From: Mesocentrotus franciscanus
Lineage: Eukaryota; Echinodermata; Echinoidea; Camarodonta; Strongylocentrotidae
NCBI GenBank assembly: GCA_037976565.1
Contig: CP137685.1
Location: 20,944,449-21,008,448 of the forward strand
DNA: 64,000 nucleotides
Reading direction: 5' to 3'
In this document: positions 56,401 to 64,000 of the stretch, piece by piece
Numbering within the stretch: the stretch's first letter is position 1
Layout: every line of letters begins with the position of its first letter
Program-made: the position numbers and the translations under genes
Notes under the pieces: model-generated
Told to the model about the DNA's origin: nothing
What the model saw: only the letters and a program-made list of their open reading frames with translations
Database searches by the model: none

Positions 56401-57679
56401 TAACTTGTCTTGGTCATGGGCAAGATTATGATAAGCGGCTGGAAGGGGGCGGTGTGGGGTGGGGAGGGGGGCCAGGAGGCGCGGATCCAAGATTTCTTAG
56501 GGAGGGCCCAAATTTGAAATTGTGCGAGCCAAATATTGGTATGTAATGGTGACCACTAAAGCAGTGGCGTAATGAGCGAAATCGTTTGGGTGGGGCAGAA
56601 AAATCCGCATCACCACCACTCTTACATGCAGGCCCCGCTAAATGTTTCTCAAAGTGGGTGGGGGGAGAGGCTAAAGTATTTACGATCATGAAGAGCGTAG
56701 CGTAAATGGGCGTTGGGTCTAGGGGCAAAGCACCGGCGGGGTCAAGGGCGGAGCCCCAGGAAGCTCGGGGCGTATGGGCATTTAATTACGGTCAGATGGC
56801 ATTTTTATACTTCATTTGTGACACTGGCAGGACAATAATTGGCGTTTGGTCCAGGGCAGAGCCCCGGAAGTTTAGGGGTTTGGGGCATTAAATTACCGTC
56901 AGGTGAGCATCCAGGGGCCGCCTTAGGGCCCTAGGTTGGGTCCAGGGGGCAGAGCCCGCATAAGCTCAGGGGTAGGTATTAAATCACGGTCAGATAAGGG
57001 GGGAGGCAAGGGCCTTTCGCCCCCCCCCCGATCCACACCTTGTTGGCGGGGAAAATCACTCATGATCTCCCCTACCTTTCTTCTTCCTCTTTTTTCCTTT
57101 CCTTTTTTTTCTCTTTAAGTTTGCGGGGAGGGGCAAGGGCCTTTCGGTCCCCTGATCCACACATTGTTGGCCGAATTAATCGCAACTGATCTCCCTTGTT
57201 TTCATCCTTTCTTTTCTTCTTCCTCTTTTGTGTTCCCTTTTAGCTCTCCTCTTTCCCTTTCCCTTCCCTTTTTTTGGGGGGGAGAGGCAAGGGCCTTTAG
57301 GTCCCATCCCCGATCCACAACTTGTTGGCGGGAGAATCGCAACTTTTTCTTTTCTTTTCTTCGTCCTCTTTATTTCATTCCCTTTATCTCCCTTTTTCCT
57401 TTTTTCTTTCCATTTCCTTCCTTCTCTCTCTTTTTTTTTTTTTGCTGGGCGGGGGGAGGCAACAACCTGGGAGACAAGGCCCTTTCGCCCCCGATCTCCC
57501 TTTTCCCCCTTTTCTTTTCTGCTTCCTCGTCTTTCTTTCCCTTTCCTCTTTCCCCTTCTTTCCTTTCTCTCTCTCTCTCTCTCTCTTTTATTCTTTTGGC
57601 GGAAGGGGGGCCTAGGCCCCCTGCCCCCTGGATCCGCACCTGGGGGAGGCAACTGCCAATGTCCACATTTCCTGAAACA

Positions 57680-58228
57680 TACAGCTAATACACATGTGGG
57701 CAAAAATGTTGTTTTTGTGGAAATCAAATCAATGACTTTGGATTGCTATAACTTTTTATTGAAAAGATATATAAACCTCTCTCTCGCACAGGATATTGTC
57801 ATTGTACATAAGCAAATTCCTGGAAAGTTATGAAAACATGCACCTCTCCAATTTTGATATATGGAAAATAATATTTTTTGATAAAATTCAATATTTCGAA
57901 AAAAAATCACCAAAAATTATGTTTTTAACTTAAATTTGCTATGTAAATTAATCCTAATTTCGTTGAAATAGGTATCAAAATGTAGATAATTTAATTTTCT
58001 TTCATATGATACCAAACTCATGGTGATTCAAGGTTTCCTTACAATATTATTAACAAAATACTAATTTGTCGTCAAAAGGGCCGCTTTTTTGGGAGGGGGC
58101 TCCCCCTGGCCACACCCACCACTTAGAACGTGCCAGACGGTCGATTTGTTATATGGAGATATGCGATCTTTACATCTGTGCACATGAAAATTGGTTTCCT
58201 TTCCAGCTAGGTTGACCCCCTGGCTCCC
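57680..58228 (-). repeat. Right outer inverted repeat of the fold-back element
   Basis: The complement of the left arm. Diagnostic words are ggccgcttttttgggagggg, aacgtgccagacggtcgatt and cacacccaccacttagaacg. Confidence 0.9.
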
Positions 58229-59922
58229 GGACTACATGTCTCTCCCTCGAAAATCTGTAAACTGGGTCGTTTCCCTCCTGTCCGAATTTTAGAAATCGCC
58301 AAAAAGTATATAAATTAATTAACGATTTTAAGCTGCCTAGCCCATAGAGCACGGAGAAGAATATATTTACATGTGTGGTCAAATTGTTCAAACTACAGAA
58401 TGCAAACTTTTTTGCTCGGTCACTGCACACCCTCTTAACTTTATTTTAATAAGAAATTTAATGTGTGCAAAGTTCCCTATATCTTCCCTTCAATGTTGAG
58501 TTTTCCGCGTCTCAGTGCCCCCCCCATTTTTTAATGAAGGGAGTGGGTCGATCGCTCATAATTGCTTTCAACAGAAGCCCATAGCGGAGTTCGCACTGAA
58601 GCCCCTCCTCCCACCACCCCGGAATTTTCTTCCAGACCTGAGCCAGCCGAGGCTCCGCACTTAAAATAAAACGTCCCGCGGTCGGCCCTGATCTTTAGTT
58701 TTACTGTCAAGTAATCACCCTGCATGTACGACTCACTTGCCTTTTATAAAAATCAAAGTAAAACATTTCAATAAAGCCCTAATAAAAGTACAGTCAACCT
58801 GCCTAATTAAGCGAAAGTCGAAAGTCCACCTGTCTAAATCTAAAAACGACCACTTATTTTGTGTTCTTCTTTTTTTCGCCTTGAGCAGTACCTAATGACT
58901 AGAGACCGCTTTTCTGCATGTACTCCCTGAATCAGAAACACTTTCACTGTCTAGCCACCGGGGTCTAGTCACTGCTTCTTGGAATTTCCCGATCACTAAT
59001 TATATATAACCAAAACTTTAAGCATGTCTGCCGTACTGGGAATCCCCAAACACAACAACCGTAAACTGCGGCTTTAATTATACTGCATGCCAACGCGGTT
59101 TTTTGGTTTAACAGTTTCGTCAAATGTCTTTTATAACTATACCGATTATTGAAAGTGAGCGATGATGGCCTAATCATGGACCTTACCACAAAGTCCATGT
59201 GATCTAATATACTCGGATCGAAACTATAGCATGACGTCACCGTGAAGGATGCATTAATTTGTTGAGGTTGACTTCAAACTGCCCCTGGACTGTGAGAAAA
59301 TAGCTTTAAAGCTAGGCCTACGTACTATTCATCACTCTAACATAATGATCGTCAAAGGAGTTTTTTTGTAATGTAAACAAAAAATCTGAAAAACAAATGA
59401 AAAAATAAACAAGCAAGTACATGAACGACAGAAAAACAACCGCCAAAAGAAAAGAGATGAAATTTTATGGAAATTAACGTAGGCCTGCAATGTACAGCTC
59501 GATCATTATGGTCCGTAGATCTAGACCGATGTTTTCCTCTTGTACGATCAATGAGTCTAACATGTCTAAAGTAAATAGGAGTACGATCAAAGGAATTCCA
59601 TATACCATTATAAACTTCCGTATAATCTTGCTTAATTCCCATATAATTTATATGGATTTTTCAAAACGTATTTTTCAGAGGTCACCTGCAATTTAGTTGG
59701 TTGCTTTGACGAGCTCCGAGCAAGCGACACGCGTATCTAAAAACTGCTAAAACATCCGCGTGCTAATTTTCTATAGTATGCTATCTGGGTAGCGTTTAAC
59801 GAGACCGTCATAATGTACAAGTTCGATATCCCTTTGAAACGTGTACATGTGTATTTATAATTTAACATGCATGCGTTTCAATCATAGAGATATATATTCT
59901 CTATGGTTTCAATAGATGCCCA
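58229..59922. other. Spacer DNA without a recognised gene
   Basis: Unique sequence with a weak relative of the gtggtcttt repeat near 58790-58855. A 91-codon and a 96-codon minus-strand frame exist but lack motifs. Confidence 0.45.
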
Positions 59923-60229
59923 GGGGTGTTTCACAAAGACTAAGATCGACTTTAAGTTGGACTTAACTATGGCAGGCCAATCATGCCACTGGTTGTTCTC
60001 ACTATTGGTCTCTCAATCATGATATTTAGATATAATATTTTTTCCTACAAAGTACAATAATAAACTATCAAAAAATGTAAATTCTGTAAATTTGTGACCA
60101 CGATTTATACGTCCCTTGAGAGACCAATGCCATTAAATGATGAGAGCAAACAGTGGCATGAAGTTATGAACGGCCTGCCATAGTTAAGTCCAACTTAAAG
60201 TCGATCTTAGTCTTTGTGAACCACCCCCA
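59923..60229. repeat. MITE family M, copy 3 (307 bp)
   Basis: The ends ggggtgtttcacaaagacta and tagtctttgtgaaccacccc are inverted, and internal cgactttaagttggacttaa pairs with ttaagtccaacttaaagtcg. Confidence 0.92.
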
Positions 60230-60927
60230 GGAGGTGTACGACAGGGGGTAAGTGTCCGGTCACTTTTGCCTTGGATTTAACAAAAAATGTATGCATCACA
60301 ATTAATAGCACTGCACTGACCATCATAAATATTCGTCCATTACAATATCTAACAAATGTCTTCAAAGATATTTGAAATATTGCATGTAATTAATTTCTAA
60401 TTCAACTTGCTGGATTAAATCATAGGTCCATGGTTAAATCAATTGTTCTCAAATAGCCAAGTAATTATTCACCATGAATAATCACTGGCCTTGAGAAAGT
60501 CCACAGGAATGGACGAAAGCTTGCCTGCTTAATTTTAAAGGTTGGTAGAAGCTTAAACTACAGTCATGTTATGATTACCCCAACCAATTAATGAAAATAG
60601 TCTGTATCTTTGATGATAATTATTTCTCCTCAATATAGTGATTTTCCTTCATATATGTGCTTGTGCCTAAAGCATGTGAGTGATGCCTGATGGTCACATT
60701 TTGTCGAGCAAGCGAAAAAATTATTAAGCAATGAAGCAACGATTGTTCTTAAAACACGGCTTGATACGATGTGATTAATATAATGAGACTTCCTAATTCA
60801 TTACTATTCTCAAATAGAGGCTCTCATAAATTCATTTTCTCTTTTACTGAAAGTCTTTATTTTTTAAAATTACATTAACTATTTTGGGCCGGGGATCTTA
60901 CTGTGAAAAAGGCGGTGTGTGTGTGTG
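60230..60927. other. Spacer DNA
   Basis: AT-rich. It contains a hammerhead-like motif at 60489-60525 (low confidence) and a short (GT)n run directly before the next element. No gene is seen. Confidence 0.45.
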
Positions 60928-61009
60928 CAGGGGCGTCTCTAAAGGGGGGGGGGTGCGACACCACCCCACCTGTCAGGATATTGTCGGTAAAATTGCGCTG
61001 CCGTCGGGA

Positions 61010-61335
61010 AAAAAGAGAAGAGGGGGAGGGGGAAAAAGAGAGGGAAAGGGAAAGAAAAAAAAAAGAAAAGGAAAAGAAAGGAAAGAAAGAAAAAGAAAGG
61101 AAAGAAAGGAAAAGAAAGGAAAGAGAAGAAAAGAATGAAAGAGAAAAAAAAAAGAGGGAGGAGAGGAAAGAAAGGAAAAGAAAGAAAAGAAAGAAAAGGA
61201 GAAAAGGAAAAAAAAAGAAGAGAGAGGAAAGAGAAAAAGGAAATAAAAGAAACGGGGGATGAAAGAGAGGAGAGCAAGGGGGAGGTAATAGTCTGAGAGA
61301 GGAGGGGTGGGAGTAAAAGAGAGAGGGGGTTGTTG
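61010..61335. repeat. (GGAAA)n-like purine tract
   Basis: Almost uninterrupted ggaaagaaa sequence. The 119- and 174-codon frames across it are artefacts. Confidence 0.95.
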
Positions 61336-61624
61336 GTGGAGTCGTCTCGTCGAGGGAGCAAGAAAGACACGCATAAATATGTTGCTGTGTCGGGTCAGAT
61401 GTGTCGGTATTCTTGCTCTATCCTCGTGTACTATATCAATGCAGAAGTTTGAAGTCGGTGGGATGTATAATGTCGGTCGGCCGACAAGTTTTTTCATTAC
61501 GAACTGTGACTTTTTATCCGCTGTGACGACTTCGAGAGAGACTACAACTATAATACTTGTATTTTCTCAAAGTTTCACTAATCAGCTACAAAAATCAGAG
61601 GTTTAAAATTTTCGAGGAAACTAA

Positions 61625-62575
61625 ATTCAAACAAATATTAAGAGTCGAGAACGGTACAACAAATCGTCATTTTCTCTAATATTTTAATGAAACCCCAAAG
61701 CTTCCGCGCTTCGGAAGCGGAAGGGGGAAACTTCATTCAGACAAGGATTAAGAGTCGAGAACGGTACAACGAATCGCCTTCTTTCTCTAATAATTTAAGG
61801 AAACGTCAAAGCTTCCGCGCTTCGCGCGGGAGGGGGAAAAAATTGAATTCAGACAATTAGGGTTAAGAGTCGCGAACGGTACAACGAATCGTCTTCTTTC
61901 TATAATAACTTAAGGAAACGTCAAAGCTTCCGCGCTTCGCGCGGGAGGGGGAAACTGAATTCAGACAAGGATTAAGAGTCGAGAACGGTAAAACGAATCG
62001 TCTTCTTTCTCTAATAATTTAATGAAACATTTAAGATTCCGCGCTTCGCGCAGGAGGGGGGAAAATGAATTCAGACAATAGGGTTAAGAATCGCGAATGG
62101 TACAACGAATCGTCTTCTTTCTATAATAATTCAATGAAACGTCAAAGCTTCCGCGCTTCGCGCGGGAGGGGGAAAACTGAATTCAGATAAGGATTAAGAG
62201 TCGACAACAATACAAAGGAACGTCTGCTTTCTCTCATAATTTAAGGAAACGTCAAAGCTTCCGCGCTTCGCGCGAGAGGGGGGAAACTGAATTCAGACAA
62301 TTAGGGTTAAGAATCGCGAACGGTACAACGAATCGTCTTCTTTCTATAATAATTCAATGAAACGTCAAAGCTTCCGCGCTTCGCGCGGGAGGGGGAACTG
62401 AATTCAGACAATTAGGGTTAAGAGTCGAGAACGGCACAAAAAAATCATCTTCTTTCTCTAATAATTTAATGAAACGTCAAAGCTTCCGCGCTTCGCGCAG
62501 GAGGGGGAAAACAGAATTCAGACCAGGATTAAGAGTCGAGAACGGTACAACGAATCGTCTCCTTTCCCTTCGCGC
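61625..62575 (+). repeat. Eight-copy 110-bp tandem array with GC palindromes
   Basis: The unit runs through attaagagtcgagaacggta, cgaatcgtcttctttct, taataatttaatgaaacgtc and aaagcttccgcgcttcgcgc. The GC core begins near 61699, 61810, 61925, 62036, 62147, 62260, 62370 and 62480 (spacing about 110-115). Each core CCGCGCTTCGCGCGG is a perfect 6-bp stem with a 3-nt loop in most copies. Confidence 0.95.
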
Positions 62576-62904
62576 GCTCTTTGGGTGATTCGCTTGCTCT
62601 CTATCGCCCCCTTAAAATAAGATCCTAGCTTCGCGCCTGTATTTAAATATATAGCTATGATGCTGACTAAGTTGACGAAATAATTCGTATATAATTTATG
62701 TCGTCGAGGAAAATGACCATTTGCGCATGCGCAAGTACTATAGATAGTTCATAGGAACAACAATTTAGCCTTCGGCCCCGGGTTTATAGGGTTTAATTTG
62801 TAGACATTGGGACATTAAATTTTGTCGGTAATTGGTGTCTAGTTTTGTCGGTAATCGATGGCTTCTACACCCCCCACTGAAAAAGGTCTAGCGACGCCCC
62901 TCTG

Positions 62905-63399
62905 TGTGTGTGGGTGTGTGTGTTTGCCATCCAGCGCCCCTGGCGCCAGTTCAATGCCCCCTCAGCAATTACACATTTTTAAAGGAATCAAATCAAATTA
63001 AAGTTGAAGTAAATACAAAGTTTGAGATGGTCATTAATACTTCTTAGTACTATTAAGAAAAACAGCAAAAAAGAAAACACTAAATGGTATCAAACACGGG
63101 TAAAATAAAATAATACACGATCGAAACAAAATAACCAATCAATGTAAAAAATACAGCGGTGATGGCCATAGGCCAATAACTGAAAGCAAATAAATGAATC
63201 ATAACAAAGGGAGGGATGCAGCCAAGGGCGTCAATCCGAGTTTGAGCATGGGGGGACACAATTACATGTCACCTTTACAGTTACTTTCAAAGTTATACCA
63301 CGTTATGTTGCTACACACGCACTCTCTCTCTCTCTAGTTATTCTGTTTCACGGCATGCACTTTCATTGGTGACCGGTTCATTTATTAATTAAAAAAAAA
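62905..63399. other. Flanking DNA with GT and CT simple runs
   Basis: A (GT)n remnant at 62905-62925 and a ctctctct run near 63320-63338. Words such as gggcgtcaatccgag hint at another element end near 63228. No gene. Confidence 0.4.
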
Positions 63400-63478
63400 T
63401 CTTTAACGTTTCATTAAATTATTACAAAAGAAGACGATTCGTTGTACCGTTCTTGACTCTTTGTTTGAATTATACAGT
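63400..63478 (-). repeat. Isolated inverted monomer of the 110-bp unit
   Basis: The sequence taacgtttcattaaattatt, then gaagacgattcgttgtaccg and ttcttgactct, is the complement of the array unit. It lies about 500 bp outside the element's right end and lacks the GC core. Confidence 0.85.
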
Positions 63479-63750
63479 AAATTTGAATTTTCCCAACCGT
63501 TTTTCCATGAAAATAAGACATAAAGCAGGCTTTTAAAAATCTTTCAATTCTTCAATAAATGTTTGGAGCAATCCATTGCTTTGTGACGACTTTCATTCAC
63601 CTAAACTTTAATTAAAATATTATGATATAATCATTTGGAAGATTTCTGGATTCGATCAGATCAGTTTTCCCCAATTTTTATCGTTATCAATGGTATGTTT
63701 TCACTCAAACTCTCAGATGATCATTAATTGTACATCTAGCATTGAAGTCA

Positions 63751-64000
63751 CTATACAGTGTGAGTCAAAAAAAAGCTTACACCTAGAAAATTGCTAATTA
63801 TTTTATAAATCATCTATGAACAGTAAATTGTTATACATCCTATGAAAGAGTGTTTTATCCCGAATCATTTAGTATCATTTTTGTGTGGTATGTGTTCACG
63901 CTTGGATGAACAGGAGGCATTGTTTGCGAGTGCAAAAATCGACTTGCGCCAAAGTTGCTTGTGTGATGTTTGAATAAAACAATTGGGATTTGGGTTTTAA
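63751..64000 (+). mobile_element. Possible transposon end, cut by the window
   Basis: The sequence tatacagtgtgagtcaaaaa followed by aaagcttacacc resembles a Tc1/mariner-type terminus next to a TA. Only one end is in the window and there is no coding sequence, so this is tentative. Confidence 0.3.

Larger units (their letters stand above)
53952..58228. mobile_element. Fold-back type element, 4.3 kb, with long terminal inverted repeats
   Basis: The outermost about 545 bp on each side are inverted copies: 53952-54496 (gggagccaggggggtcaacc ... cccacatgtgtattagctg) and 57680-58228 (cagctaatacacatgtgggc ... ggttgaccccctggctcccg). Inward of these, further inverted pairs include tgtggacattggcaattgcc (54850) with ggcaactgccaatgtccaca (57646), and gttgcgattctcccgccaac with its complement. 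No transposase frame is visible, so it would be non-autonomous. Sea urchins are known to have such elements (TU family); identity with TU is not established. Confidence 0.88.
60928..62904. mobile_element. Non-autonomous DNA transposon-like element (1977 bp) in a GT repeat
   Basis: The left end CAGGGGCGTCTCTAAA and the right end, read inward, CAGAGGGGCGTCGCTAGA are inverted relatives. Inside them are inverted attgtcggtaaaatt and ttgtcggtaattgg pieces. GT repeats flank both ends, consistent with insertion into (GT)n and a GT-type target duplication. The interior is a purine-rich tract (61010-61330), unique sequence and an eight-copy tandem array. There is no transposase. The ends resemble hAT-type CAGGGGCG termini (inference). 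Confidence 0.7.

Noticed and set aside
57164..57833. Overlapping 98-201 codon frames on both strands
   Set aside because: Pyrimidine- and purine-rich low-complexity sequence inside the fold-back element gives open frames in several registers at once; none has a motif.
60884..61497. Lys/Glu-rich (+) and Phe/Ser-rich (-) frames of up to 174 codons
   Set aside because: They are translation of a GGAAA-type tract in the transposon-like element.

Overview
The window looks like a nuclear segment from a marine invertebrate deuterostome, most likely an echinoderm such as a sea urchin. The grounds are a spliced metazoan gene with GT-AG introns, an AT-rich intron background, many tRNA-derived SINE-like repeats, several families of short hairpin elements (MITE-like), long (ATC)n, (GAT)n and (GA)n microsatellites, and a long fold-back element of a kind known from sea urchins. 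The species assignment is inference. The window contains no rRNA, CRISPR array or bacterial-style operon.

One gene dominates: a DLG5 (discs large homolog 5) orthologue on the + strand, reconstructed here from 22 coding exons between 13554 and 46061. All 21 introns are GT-AG, every intron phase matches across its junction, and the joined frame is 6438 nt (2145 residues plus stop). The order is a short N-terminal leader, a long coiled coil (about residues 95-590), PDZ1 and PDZ2, an 800-residue disordered linker in one 2.4-kb exon, PDZ3, PDZ4, SH3, a basic hook, and a guanylate-kinase-like domain without a P-loop. Exon 1 and the true N-terminus are the least certain part; no CARD-like N-terminal exon was found.

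Layout: 1-13.5 kb is upstream DNA without a convincing gene, holding simple repeats and palindromic elements. 13.5-14.5 kb holds exon 1 and an unexplained 846-nt open frame in another register. 18.3-46.1 kb holds the rest of DLG5, with introns full of SINEs, MITEs, a LINE fragment and microsatellites. Intron 10 carries an inverted partial copy of the large exon 8. The 3' UTR starts with a 35-bp minisatellite. 47.5-64 kb is gene-poor and repeat-rich: GA-rich tracts, a MITE (52.7-53.1 kb), a 4.3-kb fold-back element with about 545-bp inverted ends (53.95-58.2 kb), and a 2-kb element inserted in a GT repeat that carries eight 110-bp tandem units (60.9-62.9 kb).

The DLG5 product is expected to be a cortical MAGUK scaffold linking membrane or junction proteins to cytoskeletal and signalling partners. 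The most unusual observations are the inverted exon-8 fragment in intron 10, the second open frame over exon 1, an about 80-bp hairpin family scattered at some 15 places, and the nested inverted-repeat architectures at 26 kb, 43.8 kb and 54-58 kb.
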